This document shows, piece by piece, positions 12,054 to 23,770 of a stretch of 64,000 nucleotides of DNA. The first letter of the stretch is position 1, and every line of letters starts with the position of its first letter. The DNA comes from Kryptolebias marmoratus (lineage: Eukaryota; Chordata; Actinopteri; Cyprinodontiformes; Rivulidae), in NCBI RefSeq assembly GCF_001649575.2, contig NC_051452.1, positions 1,336,089-1,400,088 of the forward strand, given 5' to 3'. The notes beneath the pieces were generated by a model. That model was not told the DNA's origin. It worked only from the letters and a program-made list of their open reading frames with translations, and searched no databases. The translations under genes were made by a program, and so were the position numbers.

Positions 12054-12812
12054 CAGTGGCGGCTGGTGGAGTTTTCTCCAGGGGGCGCTATAAATCCAAA
12101 CAAAAGCAACATTATAATGTACATATAAATGCACAAGTGCTTCCTGAACACCAATACTTACAAAGACGGAGGTCTGTAGGACACATTTAGTGTTTATAAG
12201 ACCTGTTTTCTCCCTTATTTTTCAAAACTTTACCGGAGAAACTACGTCAAAGCTTGTTTTATGGTGAGAGCGCTCACTACGTCATGTATTCTGAACGTAG
12301 ATCGGATGTCTCACTCCGATTATAATTCAAAACCAAAAAATTTTAACAGTTTTTTAGCATAAATTTTCTTAAACTAATTATTAACTATGAACTTATTTAT
12401 GTAACTTAGTCACGTAATGAACTTATTGCCGTCTTTGAATAAAAGGCAGCTCACCCGCGGCTCGACTTTTCAATCAGGCGAACTTTAGGACAGACAGGAT
12501 GTGACGACAGACAGGATGTGACGTCAGCCCCCGTGGCGGGAGGAGTCCCACGCTCCAGCGGCGGGAGGCGGAGTCAGCTTCGTCCCATCTCGTGTATTAA
12601 AGAGGAGCTACTGCACATGTGCAACTTTTAACGAGAATATGGGCAAAGATTTTTGCGCCCCGGGGCGGAAATATGTCACCAATGAACGAAACAACTTTAC
12701 TTATCATCAACTATAAAATATTTATCTTACACAATTAAAAATTTCGTCTTATTCAAGGTAACGCGAGTGGTGGGGCGGCACCCTTGCGCCCTCTACTGAC
12801 CAGCCGCCGCTG
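12054..12812 (+). mobile_element. Non-autonomous hAT element with perfect 8-bp TSD (copy 1)
   Basis: 759 bp. Terminal inverted repeats are CAGTGGCGGCTGG (left) and CCAGCCGCCGCTG (right). It is flanked by identical 8-bp repeats, gtctctga at 12046-12053 and 12813-12820. CAG/CTG-type ends and an 8-bp duplication are diagnostic of hAT transposition. No transposase ORF. It is homologous, in reverse orientation, to the element at 21255-22094. Confidence 0.9.
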
Positions 12813-12820
12813 GTCTCTGA

Positions 12821-14391
12821 TTACCTTTTTAAGGAGGGTTATCTTCAGCGTAGCTCTGCGGTCGATCTAAGGTCGCCACGAAAATGGATTTGGACTCCGT
12901 AGCCACCAAGATGGTTAATTGTTTCCCATAAAGAAAGGCAGGGTTTTATTTCACGCAATCGAGCCCAAGTGTCAGGATGTTAATTCAACAATCTGGGCTA
13001 ATCTGGGGGAAAAGGTGGGGCAGATTCTGTGCATTATTGGGACAAAAGTGCTTGAAACCACAGATTTTTTTTACTCTTACAGCTCTGTAGTTTCTAGTTT
13101 TGGGGGTATAACATAAATTATTCCTATGCAGGATAAAGAAATGATACCAGGAGGAGATAAAAACGTCTTCTAAGAATTTCCTAAAGTCGGCTGAGAGACT
13201 TTGACGTCGTCTGAATGGTTTTTTTTTAAAACGCCGGGATCGTCGTGCTGCGGTTTGACGGCGTCCTCCGTCTCTTTAAAACACAAATAAAGCACGGATC
13301 AACGTGTTAACTTTTAACACCCGTATTTTCTCCATATTTGGTTCATTAAAATACAGTTTCTCCTTCTTTTTTAAAGGTATTCTGTAATAAATTTGGCTTC
13401 ATTAACGACACGTTTAAAGGTGACGAAGTCCTTTTGAAATTTGGGGATTTACCACCCGCCATCAGGAATCCCACCCCTGAATTATAAAAAAAGCTTCACA
13501 TTATACGAAGGGATTTCCCGTAAGAGGAAAATGACACATTTCGAAGGAAATTAAAGGAGAATTTCTGAAGACATACCTATTTAAAAAAACTTAATCTAAA
13601 AGGTAAATTAGGACGCTTAACGGTGTCCAAATGGACTCAATTATGACAATTTGGCGCCGCGACTCGTTTCGCCTGCCCTCCGATTCGTACGGACCTCGCC
13701 CCAAAGGTTAGGGTCTGTGCGCAGAGCGAGAGAAAGTGAAGAAGAAGAAGAGGAGGAGGAAGGGGGACGGCGAGGTGAACTCGGAGAACAAAGCTCAGAT
13801 TGTTCCTCGCCGCTAACCCGCCCGAGATCACAATGAGCCGTTCACTTGCCCCGCAACGGGCCCCCGATTAATTCCAACTATACGTTCTGACCTACAATCT
13901 CCTCCTGCTCGTCCCGCCTTTCTTTTTAAACACGTAAACGTCAACCTGCGTCTTTATCTCCTTCGTTGGTTCAGGTTTCGGACCAAAAAAACTCCTAGCG
14001 TCGCCCCTAAATTTAAAACTTTAATATCTGATCTGAATTAAATTGGAATAAATGGGTATTTATGGTTTCTGGTAAAAGCAGATCTAAAAGAGGGCATGCG
14101 TAGATTTTAGCAAATACGGTTCTAAATACAAAACTGCCCCTAAAACCTAATTTACCGTTAGCTAGTAGCTTCTAGTAGCTCGTCCCGGTGCAGCAGGTTT
14201 CTGTAGAGGTGTCTAAGGTCATAAAAAAGTTTTTCCAACGACTTATGTTAGTTTTTTTTTCTTTTTTCTGGCAGTACTTTTAATAAACGTAGAAAATAAG
14301 TGAGTGCGTTTACGTAATTAGATATATTTTGATATATTTTGGGGTTTTAAGCAGTGGTTGGATAAGTAATCACCGGATGCTCATCTACCAC
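12821..14391. other. Intergenic, no recognisable feature
   Basis: No gene-like ORF with supporting similarity. There is a purine-rich GAAGAAGAGGAGG tract near 13738-13760. Otherwise this is ordinary AT-rich fish intergenic DNA. Confidence 0.5.
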
Positions 14392-15148
14392 AATCCGTGT
14401 ACGGTTCGTTCTTTGGTTTTTTTCGTTTCAAAATAAAATTGCAAAAAACAAAACAAGCATGTGTTTGTTTTTTGTTTTTTTTCGTTTTTAAAACAAAATT
14501 AGAAAAACAGCGATTGCAAAAAAAAAAAAGGGGTAAGTTTTTTTTTTTTTTTTTTTAACTGGAATGGTTAAACCAAAGACGAGCTTTTATTTTGTTGTTA
14601 ATTCAACGGGACCTTATGGCGAAACTGGAAATGAAGACCTGAACTCCTGGCAGTCACCAGCAGGTGGCGGTAATGTCCTGATTTAATGACTTCCTTGGAA
14701 TATGAAAGAAATCTTGTTGATGGTAAGATCATCAGCTCTCAGTGAAATGCGTCGATTCCTTCAAAATAAGACAAACGGATCCATTTTTAAACTGGTAGAT
14801 TCTGTAGCGCTAACTGAAAAAGTTCTTCTTCTTGTGGATTTTAAAGAAACTGAAGGTGTACATTACCGCCACCTGCTGGTGACTGCCGGGAGTTCAGGTC
14901 TTCATTTCCGGTTCCGCCATAAGGTCCCGTTGAATTAACAACAAAATAAAAGCTCGTCTTTGGTTAAACCATTGCAGTTAAAAGAAAACAACAAAAAAAT
15001 GTACCCCTTTTTTTATTTTTGCAATCGCCGTTTTTCTAATTTCGTTTTAAAAACGAAAAAAACCAAAAAAAAAGACCACATGCTTGTTTTGTTTTTTTGC
15101 AGTTTTATTTTGAAACGAAAAAAACAAAGAACGAACCGTACACGGATT
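14392..15148. mobile_element. Fold-back element with ~285-bp inverted arms
   Basis: The left arm (14392-14676) and right arm (about 14859-15148) are near-complete inverted copies. The ends read AATCCGTGTACGGTTCG and CGAACCGTACACGGATT. The inner arm ends share caccagcaggtggcggtaat and its reverse complement. About 182 bp of unrelated spacer lies between. T- and A-rich blocks inside the arms differ in length, so the copy is not brand new. No transposase. The class is unknown; long-TIR MITE or fold-back transposon is the best description. Confidence 0.8.
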
Positions 15149-17309
15149 TACAAGCTAAACGTTTGGAGTCAGTCTGATTTTAAGATGGCAGCCACAGCTA
15201 GGTGACCGTAGCTCGTAGTTCGCTGTAGGCGAGTGGACCCCGACGCGTGCCGAGCGCTGCCAGGCGGCGCGAGATCGGTTTAAAATGTTGACGTGGCGGG
15301 CGACAGGCATTCTGTCAAGAAATACTGCTTCTTTTTTTTTTTTTTTTTTAAGGGTTATTCCAGCAGTTTTGACACTCAGCAGTTGTGAAAGTGTGACTTT
15401 TGTTTGGAACTGTGCTAAAACACCAGCTGTCAAATGCAAAAGATGCCCCCCCCCCCTCCCCTTTAACAGTTTACAGACCACCACCACCATCGTACAACGA
15501 CACACACACACACACTCAAAATGATCCCGCCGCCGCCGCAGCTCTCTTCTTGTCAAACAGAGCTTGGCGCCGTTTCCTGCCCTACATCCGAAATGCGAGG
15601 GGGAGGAACGACGAAGGTGGGGGGGGAGAGAACGGGCCGACATAAAGGCCGAGCGGAGGAAGGCGGAGGGGAGAAGCCTTCTCGGGAGGGGGGGAGGGCT
15701 CCAAAATGAAGAACAGAGGCCGCTTTGTTGATAGCAACTGCAAACTTTATGGCGACCATTTGCTGCGCCGCCTCTCTCTCCGTGTGTGAAACTGTGTCGG
15801 CTGAACATAAAGGAATTAAACGCAGCTGCCTTCCGAGAAACCCATGGAAAACGCACGTGCCCCCTCAGACAGGATATCGGCCGGATCCTCGATAAGGAGC
15901 TTCCTTTCACCATTTCTGACTTAACTGCGAGTAAAAAAAAATGACCAATCTTTACTTTCCCACTCTTAAATCTCCCCCTCATCCGGACCACGTCGTTACA
16001 AACTGGACACAAATCTGGTTGCTCGTAAAAATACCCAATACCATTTAACGTACGGCAGAACCGGTAGAGCTCGGCTGATTGAATAATATAAAGTTTTCAT
16101 GTATTTTTGGGGTCTGTTTAAGAAAAAAAAAAAAAATAGAAAAAATAAAAATAGGAAGATGCTGCTGGGCCCCAACGAGACAGGAAAACAAACGGTGCTG
16201 CGGAAGCGCTCGACTTCCCAGAACACGGAAAAAAAACAAAAAAGCTGCTGCTCCCCATTGTTTGAATTACAGAACCACGACTTGTTGACGAAACGCTCCA
16301 TCTAATTACAGCGTTACAGGACATAGTTTTTAAATATTTAAATTAAAATTTGGAATTAAGGCCAAACAGCGCATCGAAGCTCGATTTATGGAGGTTTGTC
16401 AAATTTCTTTGGCGCCATCTTTATGACGCCCATTAGATGGATGATTCCGGTTTGAAGCGGGATTCTTTGGAAGCGTTATCCTCCTATTTAAAGATGAGCT
16501 CAGCTTGGAGAAATGGTTTAAATCGGACCGGACTGACGACCTAACGGCTAATCTGAGCGAGGCCAAACGCAAACTGGACTGCTTTCGTCTTAAATCGACG
16601 TTAATTAAGTTATTTAATTTTTAAATCGTGCTCCCATTCATTGTTGTTTCAAAGCTTTTATCTCTTGTTCGCTGCCTTACTTTTAAATCGGGATCACAGA
16701 GAAGAGGCGACCACAGAAAGGTAGTTTCCCGGGCCCTTTTTCTTTTTTAAAACTCTACGTGCGCTAAGCTTAGGTCTTTCTTCACCACAATTACTTCCTC
16801 TTTGGGTAAAACTCGCAGTCAACTCCCCCCACCACCACCACCACCACCACCAAAAAAAAAAAATTCCCACACGCGTACTTCGTTCATGGCGACACTCTGA
16901 GACCCGTTTTTACTTTCTTTCCCTTCTGTGGTTGTTTTAATTTAGTCGTTTTTGGGAGAATTTAAAGAGCGCATTTCACGTTTTGTTCATTAGATGCTGG
17001 AAAACCCTAAAGCAGAATCTGACCTTAGCGTTTAGCCTGAGCGACGTGGCCCGTTATTTCCACCGACAAGCTAACGAGCAGGGAAAGTGGCCCACTCGGA
17101 CACTAAATGAGCTCAAGCGGCGCTCTGTTTTCTTGTATTAATCAAAGCGGGCATTCCAAGATGGAAGGACGCTGTTGCCGTCGGCGCTGGCCCAACTGTA
17201 GCGCTGCTCGTTGAAGCGGCCCGCCAAGCGCGCGTCTCGCTTTCTCCGGCTTCCAGCAGTGAGGCGGCCTTTGTCTCAAGGGCCGCTGCAGAAGTGCGGA
17301 CGCATTTTT
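15149..17309. other. Intergenic with simple repeats
   Basis: No supported gene. At 15163-15215 there is a fragment of the dispersed 'aagatggcagccacagct' repeat also seen at 20270 and 31433. There is a (CA)n tract near 15500-15516 and a (CCA)n tract at about 16829-16852. Long open frames on the minus strand in 15.2-16.3 kb run through low-complexity sequence and show no family resemblance. 17100-17290 is GC-rich and unique-looking. Confidence 0.45.
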
Positions 17310-18039
17310 CAATCCCTCCAGGATTTCGCGGGCATTTTTTATGATTGTTGCAGCAAAAATGCCTGATTTTTGCAGGGCATTTTCCTAAAACTTGCGCTGA
17401 AAAGTTGTGATTTTTTTTTTTTTTTTACTAAAATCAATAAAAAACCATAACTTTTCATATCTAAACCAAAAATCCTTGCTAGTTTTGTAAGATAATTCCC
17501 AACAAACCTTGACATTCTCAAAAGGTGCTTTATTTGAGAACTTTGATAGCTTCTAAACTGACATTCATGAGCATTTCTGGATTGTCCCTGGTCTGCAGCT
17601 CTCCTCACATGTTTTGCAGACACAAAGTGTTTGTCGATGCGTTTATGTTTCATGATTACACTGCAGGACGTGCAAAACAGCTGCAGCTGTGGAGGAAACT
17701 GGTTTGCTGAAATCTTTGTGGGCAAATGTGAAGCATTAGCGCACATTTTGGCTTCGGTCGCTGCTCCTGCACGCTCCCGGCATTCTGATGTTAACAGGAA
17801 GTGACGTCACGTGTCTTCTTCCTGAGTTATTTGGGGTTATTTTGTATTCCACGCTACTCAAACCCACAAAGAAGAGACTAGACCACAGAAACGGTGGCGA
17901 ATCGCTTCAGAAACAATAAATATTGGGTTAAAGTTGCGGGAAAGTTGCGGTGTTTTGGGCAAAGTTGCGATTTTGCGGGGTTTGCTTGATTTTGCGTTAA
18001 TAGTTGCGATCGCAATATCGCGAAATTCTGGAGGGTTTG
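17310..18039 (-). mobile_element. hAT-like element, copy B, with intact short zinc-finger ORF
   Basis: Most complete copy. Ends are CAATCCCTCCAGGATTTCGCG-like on the left and CGCGAAATTCTGGAGGGTTTG-like on the right. On the minus strand an uninterrupted 135-codon ORF (17746 down to 17339) begins MCANASHLPTKISANQF. It carries LFCTSCSVIMKHK and KHFVSAKHVRRA, a C-x2-C...H...H arrangement like the zinc finger of CGGBP1 and hAT BED domains. No RNase-H-type transposase core is present, so the element cannot mobilise itself. The 8-bp flanks do not match clearly. Confidence 0.7.
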
Positions 18040-20728
18040 ATTAGTTGTATTTGTACACTCGGTGATTACTTCCTGAAAGTTCCATTAAAATCTGTGCAGT
18101 GGTTCTGGAGATATTTTCCAAAATGACACAATTATCACATTATCGCTCAGTCTTCGTCATTTGCGTCGTCAAACTCCTCAACCAGAACCTCACTGGCGAC
18201 TAGTTGATTTTCCAGTTGAAATCCCCCCGGCAGGATTCGAGTACGCATAACTTTTGTGCTTTTTGTGCTCGTTTCACGACATTCTGGCAACAAAACGGCT
18301 CATTTTTGACACTTTCAAGTGGCGCTCGGTCGCCGCAGGAATGTCGCGATAGTTCCGCGTGAGATTTGAGAAATCTGCACCATCTGGGGGCCTCATGGGC
18401 ACCTGTAAGGTCTCATCCTGGTCTCTAACGTCTTTCCTCAAATCTGTTATGTTCTTCTAGAACAGAATGGAGTCAGTTTTACGTGATGGCAGTTGAGTCA
18501 TTCGAATTTCGTACTCTCACAATATTTTCCAACGTCGTTCATCACTTTTCCAAAACTTCAGTGAACCAGCCGACTACGGTGTATCATCCTGATGTTTAAT
18601 ACTCACACGGAGCCGGACCGTCATCTTATCTGTTTAAAGTAGTTCTTTGGGCTTCCTGAAAGTTTTTCTTTACTCTTCTGTCCAGTTCTTCTATCTGGAC
18701 TTCATACAGTGAAGAATGTGCTTCTGAAAGCAGTGGTTTCCAAAGTTTGGGGTTGGGACCCAACTATAGGTCACAAAACTTAAATTTTTCGGACTTAGAA
18801 TAATTCTTAGAAACAAAACTAAACACTTTTTTTCCCCCTGTAATTGTTTCAAGAGATAAAAAAAAGAAAACGTAGTTGTGAATGGATGAAAATAGTAAAA
18901 CGGTGACAGTCTGGGTCACATTGCTTTTTATTTTTTTAGGTCGGAAGCAGAAGCGTTTGGAAACCACTGATATAAAACCAGAGGAGACGGCGCTTTCATC
19001 GACCTCAGTTTTGGACAGAATTGTCAAAAAAACCCCAAACAAACGGAATTTTTTTTATTTTTTAAATAAATTTGCAGCCGTCCGCTTTGGTCTTGGCACC
19101 GCTCAAACTGGCTATTAGGTCGTCAGTCCCGTCAGAATCAACTTTTTAAATGTTTAAAAGCTAAAAACGGTGGGAAAACAGCAATAGTGGACACAAAATG
19201 AGGCGTAAGGCCTAAAAACTGGAGTTGGTTTACTAAAGCAAACAAAGAATCCTCTGAAAATCATCTAAAATTAAGTGAATAAGCAGCTAATGTCCACAGA
19301 AGACCTTAAAAAAAAAAAAAACTAAAATTATAATAATATAAACAAATTTTAAAGATTACAAGTGAGTCTGACTCCTTTGAAACAAAATCTAAGAAAACGA
19401 GGGCCGACTCGAACTAAGCAGTATATCTTAGCATTGTTTTGACATTAATCACCATTAATTAATTAAAGATTGATCCGCAAGCATCACCTGCAAAGTAATC
19501 TGATTACAGCTAACTCTACAGGCACAATGGGTCCTTCATGTTCAGATGGAGATCCTCTGGGTGAACGTTAGCATTTGCATGCGTGTTATATTACACAATA
19601 GAACCGTAGTTATATATAATTATTATTTTGTTTTTACAAATCCATTTGCAAATGTGCTCACCACGCTTCCTTGTGCTGTCATTTGAATGACTATCTGGGC
19701 CTCAATGGATCCATTCTGACAGGCAGTTTACATGCCGTCACACGGGACCAATAGGAAACCTGAGCAAAAGAGACATTTGCAAATTGTTCCCAGGGTTAAA
19801 AAAAAACATGAAAATAAATATTACCAACAGGTCACTGCTTTGGTGTGCAAGCGTTTCCTCAAATCTTCAAAACAGTGTTTTAGCTTGTATCAAAAATGTC
19901 CCTCCCTAAAGGTCTCTGAAAGGTGGTTTTCTGTATCACTGACCTCAGTCATTCGAATATCTGGAGATATTTTATTTTAACAGGTCTTATTCTGTTTTAA
20001 AACGGGACGCCTCTGCTCTTCCAGCTGCCTGTCAGTTGTGGCGTTCCTCAAGGATGTGTGTTCGGGTCAATTTTATTCATATTTTAAAAAGGCTTCCGTT
20101 GGGCTGTATTTATCACGTGACGCTCTGAGAGGCAGACGGTCACGCCTCTCACACACGCCTTCGTGTGCGTTCCTTTGTTTCCGTTCTGGAAAATATCCCA
20201 TGAGCCAGAGCAAAGATCTCAGCGAAACTTTTAAAGGCATCATCGGCTGTGCATTTCCTTCCGATTAAGTTTTGAAGTGGCCGCCACAGCTAATCGACCT
20301 TAGCAAAGAGGAAAAAAGTGGTAGTAGACACGCAAAGCAGCGACATAACGCATTGCTTAAACAAATGCTACTTTATGATGTTATTGGATAATTTTAGGCT
20401 ACAAACGACCCATTTCTCGTTGCGTGCAGATATCGTTTGGCCGAGGCTAAAAGCGCTAAACGACTGCTCTTCTCCTCGCGGCACGTAAACCCGTTAGTAT
20501 ATAATTCAGCCTGTTGGTGATTATACACACACGCATCCGCATATACACTGTCCCCCCCCAAAACACGCACACATAATTGCCACCGTCGCGCACATCCGCA
20601 CGCTAAATGCCATGCGGCATAGTGAGCTGTCAGACCGCACTAATTCCTCCTTTTTGTGCGTGTCTGTCCTACTGTGTAGCCGAGGGATCAAGATTGCCTT
20701 TCAGGATAACAACTGAAGCTCTAAGCTC

Positions 20729-20732
<4 letters not shown>
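18040..20732. other. Intergenic, no recognisable gene
   Basis: Mostly AT-rich sequence with fragments of a dispersed fish repeat (18060-18120; 20270-20310, 'gtggccgccacagctaatcg'). The parts 20110-20265 and 20590-20720 are unique-looking and could be conserved noncoding DNA. No ORF has family support. Confidence 0.4.
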
Positions 20733-20764
<32 letters not shown>

Positions 20765-20896
20765 TGTTGAACTGGGTGAACAACAATTGGCTGCTAAGCT
20801 GTAAAGAGCCTGGCAGCCACGGTGTCGCCAACAAATATCCACTGGCTGTCAGCAGCGGGCTGACTCTTTATGTGTGTGTGTGTGTGTGTGTGTGTG
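20733..20896. repeat. Two (TG)n microsatellites
   Basis: (TG)n at 20733-20760 and again at 20871-20896, separated by about 110 bp of unique sequence. Short repeats of this type recur at 21086, 53378, 55946, 56178, 56320 and 63620. Confidence 0.9.
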
Positions 20897-21147
20897 CAGA
20901 TGAGCCAACTTCCTGTGGTGGATTCAAGTTAAGTGCTGCTATTAGACTTGGGCCTCCAGTTGGGCTTCATTGTCTGGGAGGAAGACTTTATTATGCCGAC
21001 AGACGCACACGTGTGTGCAAGAAAGCACTCGTATCCCTGCAGTTTTAGCTTTCACCAATTTTATTTTATTTTATTTTTTTCCCGTGTGTGTGTGTGTGTG
21101 TACTTGTATCTGCTACATTGTGGGGACATCCTAACATATACTAACTT

Positions 21148-21212
21148 GTGAGGACCAACGTCTCCTCGTGGGGACCAAAGCCTGGTGCCCACGAGGAGAC
21201 GTTGGTCCTCAC
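21148..21212. repeat. Perfect 25-bp inverted repeat (hairpin)
   Basis: Arms 21148-21172 and 21188-21212 are exact reverse complements over 25 bases, with a 15-base loop. The arms contain ggaccaacgtctcctcg. The hairpin is absent from the sister repeat at 55946-56192, which goes straight from gaggaccaac to tgaggagaaatg. Confidence 0.9.
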
Positions 21213-21254
21213 AGAAATGATGTTATTGGGTTAGGGGTTCGGTTTAGGACTAAG

Positions 21255-22094
21255 CAGTGGCGGCTGGCCAATAGAGGGCGCTAGGGTGCCGCCCCACCAC
21301 TCACATTACCTTGAATAAGACGTAAAATAAATAATTAAAAATTAAATAGTACATTTAAAATGTTTTGAAATATATGTATATATATTTTTAGTTGTGTAAG
21401 ATAAATATTTTATAGTTAATGATAAGTAAAGTTGTTTCGTTCATTGGTGACGTATTTCCGCCCTGGGGCGCAAAAATCTTTGTCCATAAACTCGTTAAAA
21501 GTTGCACATGCGCAGTAGCTCCTCTTTAATACAAGAGATAGGACGAAGCTGACTCCGCCTCCAGCCGCCGGAGCGTGGGACTCCTCCCGCCACGGGGGCT
21601 GACGTCACATCCTGTCTGTCCTAAAGTTCGCCTGATTGAAAAGTCGAGCCGCGGGTGAGCTGCCTTTTATTCAAAGACAGCAATAAGTTCATTACGTGAC
21701 TAAGTTACATAAATAAGTTCATAGTTAATAATTAGTTTAAGAAAATTGATGCTAAAAAAAACTTAAAATGTTTTGGTTTTGAATTCTAATCGGAGTGAGA
21801 CATCCGACCTACGTTCAGAATACGTGACTTAGTGAGCGCTCTCACCATAAAACAAGCTTTGACGTATTTTCTCCAGTAAAGTTGTGAAAAATAAGGGAGA
21901 AAACAGATAAATGTGTCCTACAGACCTCCGTCTTTGTAAGTATTAGTGTTCAGGAAGCACTTGTGCATTTATATGGACATTATAATGTTGCTTTTGTTGT
22001 TTTAATTTATGTAAATACATATACCAAAACCTTTGGTATATGTCTATTTTGGATTTATAGCCCCCCCTGGAGAAAACTCCACCAGCCGCCACTG
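21255..22094 (-). mobile_element. Non-autonomous hAT element with perfect 8-bp TSD (copy 2)
   Basis: 840 bp, with ends CAGTGGCGGCTGG and CCAGCCGCCACTG. It is flanked by ggactaag at 21247-21254 and 22095-22102. It is the same family as 12054-12812 in the opposite orientation. Relative to that copy it carries about 55 extra bases around 22005-22050, which include an 11-bp-stem palindrome (catataccaaa...tttggtatatg, 22018-22042). No transposase ORF. The pre-insertion site is preserved in the sister repeat at 56057-56064. Confidence 0.92.
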
Positions 22095-22222
22095 GGACTA
22101 AGGGGTGAATTGAGTTTAGGGTTAGTTATGTACTGGTAATGGTTAGGGTTAGGGTAAGGCTGTAGTAATGTATAGAAGTCAATGGAAAGTCCCCGCAAAG
22201 ATAGAGAGACAGACATGTGTGT

Positions 22223-23770
22223 GACAGCAGCAGAGGACACACTCAGTGGAAAGTAAAAACCGCAGTCAGGTGTGGGGGGAGGGATGAGCTCGACATGCGC
22301 GCCTCTTCAACCGCCCACATCGGAAAACAAGAAAGAAAAGATCAGCTTCTGAGAAAAAGAGAACGTTCTCACTAGTAACGCCGGAGAGATGCGACCTTTT
22401 TTTTTTTTTTACTAACACCTACATCGCTCAGGATTCGAGCACCTCTCCTCGCCGCCCTGACCTCGTTTTGTTTCGTTCCTGAAGCTCAGAAATACCGGCG
22501 CCAAACGCTCGTACGATTTGACATTGAATCTTTTTAGGCAGCTTTTCGTGAAGCCAAGAAACCCTCAGAAATGGAAACAACGGGTCGTGTTTTAAAACGT
22601 TTTTTGTTGATGCAAAACGTTCTGAAACCAGTGGCAGCGAATTTGAATAACCCGTGCAGAGCTTTAACCCGAATATCGTTCTGAGTCCACCGAAATGTTC
22701 ACCATTTTCCAACAATTTTCCATTCGTATTCGACGTTAAACCTTTGAACTCGGCAGCCTTACGGCCGATCGGCACGCTTCCGTTTTAAAAGTTTGGGGAA
22801 TCAACTTTTTGCACCTGCTTCAGATGCCTTTTAGCATTTTGTGGAAATGGAGCAAATAAAATCTTTAGCCCGGCGGCAGGTCAGCCCTGGCGACAAACCG
22901 GTTTTGGTCGTTTCCTCGTTTAATTCAGTTCCTCTTTTAGAAAACTGGTCAAAAGTTGACTTCAACACTTCGGTTTGGGCTCGTCTTCGCTGTGTGCGAC
23001 GTACTCCACAAAAAAAAATCATAATTTCACCGAATTTATTGGGATTTAACCAATGAGCTATTTTATTTATCAACAAAATAAAAGTTTACCACGATCAGCT
23101 TTAATTTGAAGGGTCAATGCTTGAACTAAAGTGACTAAATGAACCTAATATTTGCCTTTTTTTTTATTTATAGAGGCTGAAACGGCACATTTTTAATACA
23201 GGGCCTTATTTAGAAGTACACGGTTAGCGCTTTTACTTTATAAGACAATTTCGCCATATTTTTGTCTTCTGAAATGGAGCTTCGCTCAGTTTTAAAGCCC
23301 CCCCACCCCCCCTTCTTTCCGTCTCTCACGGTGCCGTTTGATTGCTTTAAGCCGGTGGGCCGTCAGACAAGACAAAGCCTCCAGGCCGAAAAGAAAAGCC
23401 TCGCTTCCTTCCTGTCTTTTCCTGCGCCGCGTTCTGCCTTGGCGAGCAGGGTGAATGGGGGCCCGCTCTGCCCCCGCAGCCGCCGCGAACCACAGGGGCC
23501 ACGGTGGCTAAAACCAACAAAGAGGGCCGTTCCGAAGGGGGGGGTGGGGGACCCCTTTTCGAATTCACGGCCCGTCGTCGTCCACTTCCTGCCAAATGGC
23601 TGCGCCTCAGTTGAACCCTTTTTGCATTTTTTCAACTTTTAATACGATAAAAGACTTTTATTTTGATTTTTTCGCGACCCAACCAACAAAGAGCCCTCCT
23701 TAATTCGGACAACCGTCGCTCTGTGGGAATACCAAGCAGGAGCAGGTAGCCAAGAGGAGCCAAAATCCCC
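22223..23770. other. Intergenic, no recognisable gene
   Basis: No supported gene. 23290-23610 is GC-rich and unique-looking. The stretch ends at a gap of 882 Ns (23771-24652). Confidence 0.45.

Larger units (their letters stand above)
21086..22222 (+). repeat. Dispersed TG-flanked, TTAGGG-like repeat, interrupted by a hAT element
   Basis: The unit runs from a (GT)n tract through ctacattgtggggacat, acttgtgaggaccaac, gggttaggggttcggtttag, then after the inserted hAT element gttagggttagggtaagg and agtcaatggaaagtcc, and ends at atgtgtgtg. A second, uninterrupted copy lies at 55946-56192. The repeat is common next to CA/TG microsatellites in fish genomes; I do not know its formal name. The TTAGGG-like part resembles telomere repeats but is too short and degenerate to be called telomeric. 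Confidence 0.75.

Noticed and set aside
13500..13523. Phrase shared with 42050-42075 as a transposon pair
   Set aside because: Only about 24 bases align, and no ends or longer similarity are visible.
15155..16012. Long minus-strand open frame (285 codons)
   Set aside because: It runs through simple repeats, poly-T and a dispersed repeat, its composition is not protein-like, and it resembles no family. Chance open frame.
22130..22170. gttagggttagggtaagg as an interstitial telomere
   Set aside because: Only a few degenerate units, and they belong to a dispersed repeat with a second copy at 55946.
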